Origin: Niallia sp. XMNu-256
GTDB taxonomy: Bacteria; Bacillota; Bacilli; Bacillales; Cytobacillaceae
NCBI RefSeq assembly: GCF_036670015.1
Contig: NZ_CP137636.1
Location: 1,218,501-1,282,500, forward strand
Length of the DNA: 64,000 nucleotides
Direction: 5' to 3'
Positions 8,933 through 17,673 of the stretch are shown one piece after another. The first letter of the stretch is position 1, and each line of letters opens with the position of its first letter. The notes beneath the pieces were generated by a model that was not told the DNA's origin, did no database searches, and saw only the letters and a list, made by a program, of their open reading frames with translations. The translations under genes were made by a program, and so were the position numbers.

Positions 8933-9083
8933 AGCCTCCGGTGGATGCCTCGGATTTTTTAGGGGAAGTTTATCGAGCGAACTCGACGACGGACAGGGAT
9001 GTCCTAGTCAGGCGAAAGCCACAGGATGTGGCCCTTTGAAGCGTGATAAAAATCCGAGCGCAAATTCGATAGGCGAATTTGAT
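8933..9083 (+). repeat. Structured intergenic repeat, copy 2
   Basis: This is the second copy of the 7231-7380 element. Outer arms CGGATTTTT (8951-8959) and AAAAATCCG (9048-9056) and the terminal hairpin CAAATTCG/CGAATTTG (9061-9081) are identical. The internal hairpin CGAGCGAACTCG replaces CGAGCAAGCTCG, and GGACA/TGTCC gains a base pair relative to copy 1. It sits directly upstream of the SDR gene. Confidence 0.8.
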
Positions 9084-9104
9084 TAGAAGAAAAGGGTGAT
9101 TTAA

Positions 9105-9833
9105 GTGGATTTACAAGGGAAAGTGGCTTTCGTAACAGGCGGTGGCAGAGGAATTGGCCGTGAGACTTGTATATTATTAGCCAAACATGGCGCAAAAGTG
9201 GCGGTTTTCTCTCGCAGTCAAGCTGAAGTCGCGGAGACTGCTAACTATATCATTGAAGAATTAGGTGGAGAAGCCATTTACGCAACAGGGGATGCGTGTG
9301 TAGAAGAGGATGTAAAAAGAGCGATTCAACAGACGAGATACATGTTAGGAAACATTGATATTCTCGTAAACAATGCAGGCACCATGCTTCTAAAGCCATT
9401 TGATGAAACCACCATCGAAGAATGGGACTTTGTTCAAAACATTAATAGCCGTGCGCCTTTTCTTTTTGCTCGTGAGGTTGTTCCAAATATGAAGGAAAAA
9501 CTAGATGGGGTCATCATCAACATTTCATCGATTTGGGGAACAAAAGGAGGACCAGACCGGAGTGCCTATATCACATCAAAATATGCGGTAATGGGCTTTA
9601 CAAAAGCGTTGGGTGAAGAGCTCAAACCTTATCGCGTAAGAGTGAATGCAGTATGTCCGGGTCCTGTCGACACGAAAATGACCGATGATTTAGGACCGAA
9701 TGTGAATAAGGAAGGCTGGCTGAAGCCAATTGATATCGCAAACATCATTGTTGATTTATGCTTGCCTAAATCCGTTGCGATCACAGCAACTGCGATCGAA
9801 GCATTTGGAAGTGGCAGACCTGTTAATACGTGA
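9105..9833 (+). CDS. Short-chain dehydrogenase/reductase (SDR)
   Basis: This is a classical SDR of 242 residues: the nucleotide motif TGGGRGIG, the DILVNNAGT strand, the catalytic Ser in NISSIWG and YITSK, and NAVCPGPVDTKM after the active site. It should interconvert an alcohol and a ketone using NAD(P). GTG start with AAAGGGTGAT upstream. Between the flavin dehydrogenases and the second ETF pair it could oxidise a hydroxy intermediate of the same pathway. The substrate is unknown. Confidence 0.85.
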   Translation: MDLQGKVAFVTGGGRGIGRETCILLAKHGAKVAVFSRSQAEVAETANYIIEELGGEAIYATGDACVEEDVKRAIQQTRYMLGNIDILVNNAGTMLLKPFDETTIEEWDFVQNINSRAPFLFAREVVPNMKEKLDGVIINISSIWGTKGGPDRSAYITSKYAVMGFTKALGEELKPYRVRVNAVCPGPVDTKMTDDLGPNVNKEGWLKPIDIANIIVDLCLPKSVAITATAIEAFGSGRPVNT

Positions 9834-9846
9834 AAAACATAAGTGT

Positions 9847-9899
9847 GACCTGCTAGAACGGGAATTTATTTGATAGAAAACTAGAGTAGGTTCTTTTTC
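9847..9899 (+). terminator. Possible terminator after SDR gene
   Basis: GACCTGCTAG pairs imperfectly with CTAGAGTAGGTTC, followed by five T. The stem has mismatches, so this is tentative. Confidence 0.45.
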
Positions 9900-9926
9900 C
9901 ATAGAAAATAGCGAAGGAGAAAAGCG

Positions 9927-10697
9927 ATGAATATTATTGTTTTATTAAAACAAACCTTTGATACAGAAGAAAAAATCGTTATAGAAAACGGTCAAATTGT
10001 AGAAGATGGTCCAGAGTATGTAATTAATCCTTATGATGAGTATGCAGTCGAAGAGGCCGTTAAGTTGAAGGAAGATCAAGGTGCCCAAGTTACGGTCGTC
10101 ACATTTGGCCCATCGCGTGCAGAAAGTGCGTTACGTACGGCTCTTGCCATGGGTGCAGACAAAGCGGTCTTAATTGAAGATGACGATTCACTTACGTTTG
10201 ATGAATATTCGATTTCCAAAATATTAACTGCTGCAATTAAGGATCGTGACTACGACCTTATTTTAACAGGCAGCATGTCGGTCGATAACGGCGCCAGTCA
10301 AGTGGCTGTAAGAGTGGCAGAAGAACTAAATCTGGCTCATGTGGCCACAGCCGTTGAATTAACAATCGATTCAGATAAGGTTACCGTTGTTAAGGATGTA
10401 GAAGGGAATTCAGAAGTGATTGAAGCATCTCTGCCTTTACTAGTAACGGCACAGCAAGGCTTGAATGAGCCTCGCTATCCTTCTCTCCCTGGGATTATGA
10501 AGGCGAAAAAGAAACCAATTGAGCGTGTAAGTATCGAAGACCTTGAGGTAAATCTAGAAGAAAGTGCTGCAAAGTCAGTCAATCTAGATCAATTCCTTCC
10601 TCCTAAGAAGGAAGCCGGAAAAGTATTGTCAGGGGAATTGTCCCAGCAAGCACAAGAATTAGTACAGCTGCTTCATCAAGATGCCAAAGTCATATAA
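9927..10697 (+). CDS. etfB: Electron transfer flavoprotein beta subunit, second copy
   Basis: This 256-residue protein is a canonical EtfB: MNIIVLLKQTFDTEE, a NPYDEYAVEEAVKLKE helix, the TGSMSVDNGASQV nucleotide loop and NEPRYPSLPGIMKAKKKPI. Its AMP-loop is closer to the family norm than that of the first copy at 5308. AAGGAG precedes the ATG. It is followed 14 bp later by etfA and then by the FadF-like gene, so this pair is the more likely direct partner of the quinone reductase. Confidence 0.95.
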   Translation: MNIIVLLKQTFDTEEKIVIENGQIVEDGPEYVINPYDEYAVEEAVKLKEDQGAQVTVVTFGPSRAESALRTALAMGADKAVLIEDDDSLTFDEYSISKILTAAIKDRDYDLILTGSMSVDNGASQVAVRVAEELNLAHVATAVELTIDSDKVTVVKDVEGNSEVIEASLPLLVTAQQGLNEPRYPSLPGIMKAKKKPIERVSIEDLEVNLEESAAKSVNLDQFLPPKKEAGKVLSGELSQQAQELVQLLHQDAKVI

Positions 10698-10711
10698 GGG
10701 AGGAATGGAAG

Positions 10712-11689
10712 ATGAAAAGAACATTAGTGTTAGTAGAAGTAAGAGATGATCAAATTAGAAACGTATCTTTTGAAGCATTGTCTGCAGCTCAGAAAATAGA
10801 TAGCGCTGAAATTACCGCCGTTGTTCTAGGAAGCTCAGAACCTCATTTTGTTACCTCTTTGGCTGAGTATGGTGCCGATAAAGTCTACATGGTTCCGGAT
10901 GAAAGACTGAAACAGTATACTCCGGATGGATATCTTCAAGCGTTATTCCAATTAGTAGATCAGGTGAAGCCGGATGTCATTTTGATGGGGCATACAGCAA
11001 TTGGGAAGGATGTGTCTCCTCGCTTAGCAACAAAGCTTGGAGTTGGCTTGATTTCGGATGTTACCCGTATCGAGCTAGAAGAAAACGAGATTATTTTTAC
11101 CCGCCCAATCTATGCCGGTAAAGCGTTCCAAAAGAAGAAAATCGTATCTGGTACAATATTTGCTACGATTCGTCCAAATAATATTCCATTAGTAGAAGCA
11201 GATTCTAGTCGAACTGCTGAATCTATCCCTTTTAATCCAACCATTAAAGATATTCGAACCGTCGTAAAAGAGATTGTTCAAAAGTCTGTTGGCGGAGTCG
11301 ATCTGACTGAAGCAAAAGTAATCGTTTCCGGCGGAAGAGGAGTGAAAAATGAAGAAGGATTTAAGCTGCTTGATGAACTGGCTAAAGTGTTAGGTGGTGC
11401 AGTTGGGGCATCTCGGGGCGCATGTGATGCAGGGTACTGTGATTATTCCATGCAGGTGGGGCAAACAGGAAAAGTAGTGACCCCAGATCTATACATTGCC
11501 TGTGGAATTTCCGGTGCGATTCAACACTTGGCAGGGATGTCCAATTCAAAGGTCATTGTAGCGATTAATAAAGACCCAGAAGCCCCAATTTTCTCGATAG
11601 CTGATTATGGAATTGTCGGTGATCTGTTCGAAGTCGTGCCATTGTTAACAGAAGAATTTAAGCAATTGACGGTTGCAACAGGCGTCTAG
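10712..11689 (+). CDS. etfA: Electron transfer flavoprotein alpha subunit, second copy
   Basis: The 325-residue EtfA has VSGGRGVKNEEGF, GAVGASRGACDAGYCD, QVGQTGKVVTPDLYIACG, ISGAIQHLAGM and AINKDPEAPIF, all FAD-domain signatures. It is clearly diverged from the first copy, so this is not a recent tandem duplication. AGGGAGG lies before the ATG. It forms a heterodimer with the EtfB just upstream. Confidence 0.95.
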   Translation: MKRTLVLVEVRDDQIRNVSFEALSAAQKIDSAEITAVVLGSSEPHFVTSLAEYGADKVYMVPDERLKQYTPDGYLQALFQLVDQVKPDVILMGHTAIGKDVSPRLATKLGVGLISDVTRIELEENEIIFTRPIYAGKAFQKKKIVSGTIFATIRPNNIPLVEADSSRTAESIPFNPTIKDIRTVVKEIVQKSVGGVDLTEAKVIVSGGRGVKNEEGFKLLDELAKVLGGAVGASRGACDAGYCDYSMQVGQTGKVVTPDLYIACGISGAIQHLAGMSNSKVIVAINKDPEAPIFSIADYGIVGDLFEVVPLLTEEFKQLTVATGV

Positions 11690-11696
11690 TGAAGAC

Positions 11697-11731
11697 AATG
11701 GGAGGAATTTAATTTCTCCCATTTCGTTTTA
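11697..11731 (+). terminator. Rho-independent terminator after etfBA
   Basis: AATGGGAGGAA pairs with TTTCTCCCATT and is followed by a T-rich stretch, closing the second etf operon before the FadF-like gene. Confidence 0.7.
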
Positions 11732-11764
11732 ACTTGCATAAAGACCCATTGCTTGAATGGGAGT

Positions 11765-11865
11765 TTGCTAGGGGGCAATCGGCAGTAAAGCTATAAAAAT
11801 TGAACACAGACTATAGTGCTTACAGCAATGTCTGTATGACCAGCATCTCGCTGGCCTCAACGTAA
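11765..11865 (-). repeat. Dispersed repeat family 2, copy C
   Basis: Read on the minus strand, this segment contains GCTGGTCATACAGACATTGC and TCTGTGTTCAA, which closely match segments at 36120-36165 (plus) and 59945-59995 (minus). A second block, TATAGC...CCCCCTA, is also shared with the 59.9-kb copy. No ORF is maintained. It occupies most of the gap before the FadF-like gene. Confidence 0.5.
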
Positions 11866-11891
11866 GAATCAACAAGGGAGGTTGAAGAAAG

Positions 11892-13952
11892 ATGATGACA
11901 TTACTGAATTTATTGGCTTTTCTAGCTGTAGCTGGATATGCGGCTTATTTGTTTATTAATCTAGTATATACGCGCTATTTGTTTATCAAACTTGGGAAAA
12001 AAAGTGAGTTTCAGCCAAACTTAAAGGAACGAATTACTACAGTTGCTAGTAATGCTTTAGGTCATAAAAAATTATTTAAAGATAAGAAAAGCGGTCTTAT
12101 GCATTTAGTCTTATTTTATACCTTCTTCATCATTCAAATAGGACTTATCGAATTAATCATTAAAGGTTTTATTAGAGGATATGAATATCCTTTAGGGGAC
12201 ACCCATAAATACTTTAGTCTTTTACAGGAGTGGGCAACATTTCTCATGTTTTTAGCGGTTGTATATGGTTTTTATCGTCGTTATGGTGAAAAATTAAAGC
12301 GATTGCAATGGAAACGTGATGGGAAAGCAGCTTTTGTTTATATCGCTTTAAGTACGCTTACTTTATCGATTTTAATTACATTAGGTTTTGAAACCATTAT
12401 GGTTGGTCGCGAACCAAATCTCGTTTATGCTCCGTTCTCTAGTATGATTGCTTTATTATTTTCTGGTATCGGAACAACCGCAGGAACGGTCTTGTTTTAC
12501 GTATTTTGGTGGGTTCATATGCTCGTCGTATTTTCTTTTCTTGTATTTGTTCCACAATCCAAACAATTTCATGAACTATTTGCGATGGTCAATATCTTTT
12601 TCAAAAAACAGGGCCCTGTTGGGAAACTAAGTAAAATCGATTTTGAGGATGAAGAAGCAGAAGAGTTTGGTGTAGGAAAAATTGAGGATTTCACTCAGCA
12701 TCAATTAATTGATTTATACGCTTGTGCCGAATGTGGACGTTGTACGAATATGTGTCCAGCATCAGGAACGGGTAAAACTCTTTCGCCAATGGATCTAATC
12801 GTCAAGATGAGAGATCACCTCACAGAAAAAGGGGCAAGTGTAACATCACGAAGTCCTTGGCTGCCTGCTAATGTTTTTGGATCATCTGCTTTAGCGGTAG
12901 ATGTGGCACAAAAAGAATCAGCAGCTACGGTTGAATTGCCTAGTTTAATTGGCGATGTCATTACAGAAGAGGAGCTTTGGGCTTGTACAACATGCCGAAA
13001 TTGTGAAGATCAATGTCCAGTAGGAAATGAGCATGTCGATAAAATCATTGATTTAAGACGTTATTTAGTAATGACTGAAGGCAATATCCCAAGTGATGCG
13101 ACTCGTTACTTTCAAAACATTGAAAGACAAAGCAACCCATGGGGAATTAACCGTAAAGAAAGAATTAAGTGGCGTGAAGAGCGTGAAGATATCACGGTTA
13201 AGACGGTAAAAGAAACAGATGAATTTGAGTACTTATTATGGGTAGGTTCGATGGGATCTTTTGATAAACGCAGCCAAAAGGTTGTCCAATCTCTCTCTAA
13301 AATTATGAATCTAGCAGGAATCGAATTTGCAATACTTGGCAATGAAGAGCGCAATTCTGGTGATACTGCTCGCAGAATGGGGAATGAATTCTTATTCCAA
13401 CAGCTTTGTGAAAAAAATATTGCTAATTTTCAAAAATATAACGTCAAGAAAATTGTGACGATTGATCCACATGCCTACAATACCTTTAAACACGAATATC
13501 CTGAATTTGGATTGGAAGCTGAAGTGTATCATCATACAGAGTTAATTTGGAAATGGATTCAAGAAGGCCGAATTAAGCCGTCGAAAGATGTTTCAGAGTC
13601 GATTGCTTATCATGATTCTTGTTATATCGGACGTTATAACGATATTTACGATATTCCACGCCAAATTCTTAAGTCGATTCCAGGTGTGAACGTGTTAGAA
13701 ATGGAACGAAATAAATCGGATTCGATGTGCTGTGGCGCTGGTGGCGGGATGATGTGGATGGAAGAAACGCAAGGGAAACGGATTAATGTGGAACGAACAG
13801 AACAAGCTCTTCAACTTAATCCAACGATGCTTGGAAGCAATTGTCCGTACTGTTTAACAATGTTAAGTGATGGAACGAAAGCGAAGGAAGTTGAAGATAC
13901 GGTGGCAACGATGGATATCGTAGAGATCGTTGAGCGTTCATTGGTTGGATAA
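11892..13952 (+). CDS. FadF/EtfD-type membrane Fe-S protein, probable ETF:menaquinone oxidoreductase
   Basis: The 686-residue protein has an N-terminal NarI-like membrane part (about six helices within residues 1-240), two 4Fe-4S motifs (CAECGRCTNMCP near 277 and CTTCRNCEDQCP near 365) and two CCG-type domains. The second CCG domain is intact (HDSCYIGRYN, CCGAGGGMMW, NCPYCLTM). The first has lost its cysteines (WVGSMGS, RNSGDTARR, TIDPHAYNTF), which I recall also for Bacillus FadF. The architecture matches FadF and mycobacterial EtfD, which pass ETF electrons to menaquinone. Its position right after etfBA supports that role. GGGAGGTTG precedes the ATG. Confidence 0.85.
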   Translation: MMTLLNLLAFLAVAGYAAYLFINLVYTRYLFIKLGKKSEFQPNLKERITTVASNALGHKKLFKDKKSGLMHLVLFYTFFIIQIGLIELIIKGFIRGYEYPLGDTHKYFSLLQEWATFLMFLAVVYGFYRRYGEKLKRLQWKRDGKAAFVYIALSTLTLSILITLGFETIMVGREPNLVYAPFSSMIALLFSGIGTTAGTVLFYVFWWVHMLVVFSFLVFVPQSKQFHELFAMVNIFFKKQGPVGKLSKIDFEDEEAEEFGVGKIEDFTQHQLIDLYACAECGRCTNMCPASGTGKTLSPMDLIVKMRDHLTEKGASVTSRSPWLPANVFGSSALAVDVAQKESAATVELPSLIGDVITEEELWACTTCRNCEDQCPVGNEHVDKIIDLRRYLVMTEGNIPSDATRYFQNIERQSNPWGINRKERIKWREEREDITVKTVKETDEFEYLLWVGSMGSFDKRSQKVVQSLSKIMNLAGIEFAILGNEERNSGDTARRMGNEFLFQQLCEKNIANFQKYNVKKIVTIDPHAYNTFKHEYPEFGLEAEVYHHTELIWKWIQEGRIKPSKDVSESIAYHDSCYIGRYNDIYDIPRQILKSIPGVNVLEMERNKSDSMCCGAGGGMMWMEETQGKRINVERTEQALQLNPTMLGSNCPYCLTMLSDGTKAKEVEDTVATMDIVEIVERSLVG

Positions 13953-14080
13953 TCGTTTTTAAAGTGAGGTTAGAGATTTAGTAGGATAAGGTGTGATGTC
14001 TTTTCTAACAAGAATGTTTATTCTCATAAATGGGGTTTCAAAAGGTTGTTTTTATTATTAAAAATGGAGGAATGTAATCA

Positions 14081-15061
14081 ATGAAAAAAAGAAATTTAGT
14101 CGTAATAGTATCTATATTCATCTTCCTCATTACCGCGAGCATTGTAGGAGCTAAGGCGAAGTATGAAACAAAACCTGTTCCAAAAGGAGAAAGGCATAAC
14201 ATTTCAGAAATCATTCATGCTAACGCCAAATGGGAAAAGGTGGTTGTAAGTGAAGGTGACACGGGTAGATTTATGGAGGGAATTAACTTCGATCGAAAAG
14301 GGAATATTTGGATGGTCAGCCCTATGTCAGGAGAACTTCTTACTATTGAAAAGGACAAGGTGGTTTCAGTTGTAGAAGAAGGTATAGTGCCTGTTGGAGC
14401 AAAAATTCACAAAGATGGACGCATTTTTATGACGGATCTAAATGGAAAAATTATTGCTTATGACCCAATAGCAAAGAAAACAGAAACGGTTGTCAATACC
14501 TATGAAGGGAAACCGTTAAATGGATTGAATGATTTAGTATTTGATGAAAAAGGCGGGTTGTACTTTACAGAGCCAATGGGATCGAGTGCGACTCATCCAG
14601 TTGGTCGGGTTTTCTACTTGCCAGCCGATAGTACTGAACCTGAACTATTCGCTGAGAATATTGCTTATCCAAATGGAGTTGTAATCTCCGCAGATGGGCA
14701 GCGTGTGTACATTTCTGAATTTGACAAAAACCGATTACTTTCTATTCCTTCTAAGAAAGCAGAAAAATCACCTGAAACGCCATTTGTTTTCGGTTCCTTT
14801 GAAGGAGGAATTGGTCCTGATGGATTAGCGGTCGATACGGATGGGAATGTATATGTCGCCCATTTCCAAGCAGGAGAAATTGTGGTTCTTGATGCGAATG
14901 GGTTTAAATACGGAACTATTCGTCTGCCAGAAGATGCTGGAACCTTTACAACCAACCTAGCGTTTAACGATGGATACTTGTATATTACCGAGTCCTCAAA
15001 AAATGAGGTATGGCGCATTAAAGTGAAAAAAGAAGGATTAACTCCATACGGTTTGCAGTAG
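14081..15061 (+). CDS. Exported SMP-30/gluconolactonase-family protein
   Basis: The first ~26 residues form a signal peptide (MKKR, a hydrophobic stretch, then VGAKA before KYE). The rest is a six-bladed propeller of the SMP-30/lactonase type: EGINFDRKGNIWMV (metal Glu), LNGLNDLVFDEKGG (metal Asn), YPNGVVISADG and GPDGLAVDTDGNVYVAH (metal Asp). Family members hydrolyse lactones using a divalent metal. Export suggests action on an extracellular or wall-associated lactone before MFS uptake. GGAGG precedes the ATG. A decayed fragment of a related gene lies at 16443-16545, beyond the MFS gene. Confidence 0.85.
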   Translation: MKKRNLVVIVSIFIFLITASIVGAKAKYETKPVPKGERHNISEIIHANAKWEKVVVSEGDTGRFMEGINFDRKGNIWMVSPMSGELLTIEKDKVVSVVEEGIVPVGAKIHKDGRIFMTDLNGKIIAYDPIAKKTETVVNTYEGKPLNGLNDLVFDEKGGLYFTEPMGSSATHPVGRVFYLPADSTEPELFAENIAYPNGVVISADGQRVYISEFDKNRLLSIPSKKAEKSPETPFVFGSFEGGIGPDGLAVDTDGNVYVAHFQAGEIVVLDANGFKYGTIRLPEDAGTFTTNLAFNDGYLYITESSKNEVWRIKVKKEGLTPYGLQ

Positions 15062-15103
15062 AAAATGAAGAAATAATACACATTTAGTAAAGGGGTGTTG
15101 CGT

Positions 15104-16411
15104 ATGGTAGCAGATAACATCAGGATCCAATCAGAAAAAATGGATAAGAAAAAATATAAAATATTCTTTGGAGCCTATATCGGCTGGATCTTTGACTATT
15201 ATGAAGTTTTTTTATTAAGCTTCTTAGTCATTCCAATGGCAGCTGCCCTTTCACTATCAACTGCACTAGTAGCCTCCGTCTTCTCAGTACAATTGGCCTT
15301 TTTAGCCATTGGTGGAGTTGTATTTGGCTATTTAGGTGACAAGATTGGGAGAAAGAAAATCCTCATTGCTACATTAGTAATCTTTTGTTTAGCTACTTTC
15401 ATGCGTGCCTTCACTTTTGATTATGAATGGCTCATCTTTTGGACGGCGATAGCTGGTTTCGGTTTAGGGGGAGAGTATGGTGCTGCACAAGCATTAGTTA
15501 GTGAAACTGTTCCATCCAAACAAAGAGGATTTTGGAGCTCTATGCTATATGGAGGCGCTTATGTGGGAATTTTTATAGGTGCGACTGTAGGAGGCTTTAT
15601 TTTACCGTTAATCGGTTGGCGCTGGACATTTGTCATTTCGTCCCTGCCTGTTCTATTTGCTCTCTATCTCCGAAAAGATGTTGAAGAATCAAAGGTTTGG
15701 GAAAAAGAAATAGGCAAAACCGCAAAGGTAAAAGTAAATGTCCGTGAAAAATACGGATTGAGACGATTTTGGAAGCCTTTTACCATTGCGTTAATTGCGG
15801 CGGTACTACAATATTTCGCTTACTACGGAATTACAAATTTCTTGCCTACGTATTTAGTCAAGTACGAAGGGTTTGAAATGGGAACAGCGGGTTGGTGGTT
15901 ATTTTTTACGGCTTTTGCTGGGTTAGTAGGTTCGTTTATTGCTGGATATACTGCAGATAAATGGGGAAGAAGAATTACGCTTTCTTATTTAGGGTTTGTG
16001 GCTGCAATAGGTGGAATTGCCCTTTTCTTCACTTGGTCAAGTTTAATCGATTCGTTGTGGATCTTATTACCGATGTTTTTCTTATACTTCGGCTCAAATG
16101 GGGCCTCTGTGTTCGGATCGTTATTTAGTGAAATTTTCCCGACAGATGTTCGTTCAACGGGAATTTCATGGTCCTTACAAATTGGTCGTGGATTATCTGC
16201 ATTTCCTCCGCTCATAACAGCTGCTGTATTCCCAGTATATGGGTACAGTCCAATTATTTTAGGAGGAGCGGCCTTATTTTTGATGTTAGCCATATGGGCA
16301 TGGGTATTCCCAGAAACAAAGAATGTACGATTAGATAATGTTTCTAGTACACTATCTAAACCAAATAATGAAGAAGCGACCATAACAAATGTTTCTACAG
16401 ACTTAAGTTAA
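15104..16411 (+). CDS. MFS transporter (metabolite:H+ symporter type)
   Basis: The protein (435 residues from ATG 15104) has twelve predicted helices, the MFS loop 2-3 motif (YLGDKIGRKKI), GLGGEYGAAQALVSE in helix 4 and a second copy of the loop motif (YTADKWGRRI). This pattern is typical of carboxylate or sugar:H+ symporters. ATG 15104 is chosen because AAAGGGGTG (15089-15097) then has normal spacing. An in-frame GTG at 15095 lies inside that RBS. It follows the lactonase by 42 bp and probably imports the pathway substrate. Confidence 0.85.
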   Translation: MVADNIRIQSEKMDKKKYKIFFGAYIGWIFDYYEVFLLSFLVIPMAAALSLSTALVASVFSVQLAFLAIGGVVFGYLGDKIGRKKILIATLVIFCLATFMRAFTFDYEWLIFWTAIAGFGLGGEYGAAQALVSETVPSKQRGFWSSMLYGGAYVGIFIGATVGGFILPLIGWRWTFVISSLPVLFALYLRKDVEESKVWEKEIGKTAKVKVNVREKYGLRRFWKPFTIALIAAVLQYFAYYGITNFLPTYLVKYEGFEMGTAGWWLFFTAFAGLVGSFIAGYTADKWGRRITLSYLGFVAAIGGIALFFTWSSLIDSLWILLPMFFLYFGSNGASVFGSLFSEIFPTDVRSTGISWSLQIGRGLSAFPPLITAAVFPVYGYSPIILGGAALFLMLAIWAWVFPETKNVRLDNVSSTLSKPNNEEATITNVSTDLS

Positions 16412-16442
16412 TGGGGAAAAAAGGTAAAATATCCCATGTTGG

Positions 16443-16545
16443 CGGATATGATTCGACTGTCTGAAGATGCTGGAACATTCACGATAAATTGCTTTTAATG
16501 GTCAGTTGTATGTGTCAGAATCGATCAGTATTCCTCTATTTCCTT
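16443..16545 (+). pseudogene. Remnant of a second SMP-30/lactonase gene (3' end)
   Basis: ATTCGACTGTCTGAAGATGC at 16451 encodes IRLSEDAGTFTIN, matching TIRLPEDAGTFTTN of the intact protein at 14081. After a frameshift of about two bases it continues AFNGQLYVSES, matching AFNDGYLYITESS. No upstream coding sequence survives, and no start exists. Confidence 0.75.
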
Positions 16546-16581
16546 CACAGCTAAAAAATGATTTGCTTTCATACAGAAAAC

Positions 16582-16625
16582 AATTAAAGGCCTAATTCAA
16601 CATCAGATTAATTAGGCCTTTAATT
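16582..16625. terminator. Bidirectional rho-independent terminator
   Basis: The perfect 16-bp arms AATTAAAGGCCTAATT (16582-16597) and AATTAGGCCTTTAATT (16610-16625) close the catabolic island. Confidence 0.85.
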
Positions 16626-16848
16626 TCTATTTTTCTATTCATTTTAATGCCTCATTATATAACTCTGTTTCTGGGAGGAAGCATCGTTTTGGCCGTTTCC
16701 AAGCGTATTTGTGATTATTCCTAATAATCCCGACAGGTGTGACTTCTGTTTATTATAGGGTTATGTTTTTCCAATTATATAACGATCTGTATAAACCTTA
16801 AGTATGAATTCCTCTATCCAAAATAATGAGAAAATTTAACCTAATTTA

Positions 16849-16889
16849 TTGAACGTTAAGTACATATTTGGTATAGTAGACCGGCCGGT
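16849..16889 (+). promoter_or_regulatory. Sigma-A promoter and palindromic operator of the TetR gene
   Basis: TTGAAC (16849-16854) and TATAGT (16872-16877) are separated by 17 bp. The palindrome ACCGGCCGGT (16880-16889) lies at the expected transcription start, where a bound repressor would block initiation. It resembles ACCGGT-type boxes of LmrA/YxaF-like regulators, suggesting autorepression. Confidence 0.75.
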
Positions 16890-16909
16890 ATGAGGAGGTC
16901 ACTGCCAAT

Positions 16910-17470
16910 ATGGATACGAAAACTTTAATCATTGAAACTGCGACCACTCTTTTTCAACAAAAAGGCTTCAAGAGTGTCGGTTTAAATGAAATATTGAATG
17001 CTTGTAAAATTACAAAAGGATCTATGTATCATCATTTTCCAAATGGAAAAGAAGAATTGCTCATTGCTTGTCTCCGCTTGATGAATGAGGCGATTACAGA
17101 TGACATGCAATCGATTTATTCTCAATATCCTACGACATTAGAGGCGACACGTGCCATGATTGATATCTTAATGGAAAGGTTTGAAAAGGATGGTACAATC
17201 ACAGGTTATACGTTTACGAGCATTGTCCGGGAAATGGAATCATTGAGTGAACCGGTTCGAAATGCGAGTAATTTATTATATCGACAAATAATAAAGATCT
17301 GTTCAGATAAACTAGTAGCAGATGGAATTCCAGAGGATAAAGCTTATTCCACTGCACTTATGATTACAGCTTCAATCGAAGGGGGAATTTTGCTTAGTTT
17401 ATCTAAAAACGATACGATCCCGCTTCAAACCGTCTCTCAATTTTTACCTAATATATTGAAGGAAATCTAA
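16910..17470 (+). CDS. TetR/AcrR-family regulator (LmrA/YxaF-like)
   Basis: The 186-residue protein has an N-terminal TetR helix-turn-helix (ETATTLFQQKGFKSVGLNEI, then KGSMYHHFPNGKEELL). The C-terminal ligand domain has SIEGGILLSLS, typical of LmrA/YxaF-like repressors of drug or flavonoid-responsive genes. GAGGAGGT lies 10 bp before the ATG. No transporter or oxygenase gene follows; it stands alone between terminators, so its main target is probably itself or a distant locus. Confidence 0.85.
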   Translation: MDTKTLIIETATTLFQQKGFKSVGLNEILNACKITKGSMYHHFPNGKEELLIACLRLMNEAITDDMQSIYSQYPTTLEATRAMIDILMERFEKDGTITGYTFTSIVREMESLSEPVRNASNLLYRQIIKICSDKLVADGIPEDKAYSTALMITASIEGGILLSLSKNDTIPLQTVSQFLPNILKEI

Positions 17471-17495
17471 CTGCTCTCAGGGGCAGTATTTTTTT
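17470..17495 (+). terminator. Terminator of the TetR gene
   Basis: ACTGC/GCAGT stem immediately after the stop codon, followed by a run of T. Confidence 0.6.
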
Positions 17496-17673
17496 GTTTA
17501 AGGGTGATAAACATATTAACCCGCTTTGTTATTAGACCTTGTAAACCATTCTTTTGTTTCAGTGGTTTGATCAAGGAATATAGTGAATCTAACATTATAC
17601 GTCCTATCTAAATCAACTTTATTATTTTATAATAAAGAACGGTTTACAATTTTACCTAACGGAGGAACTAACT

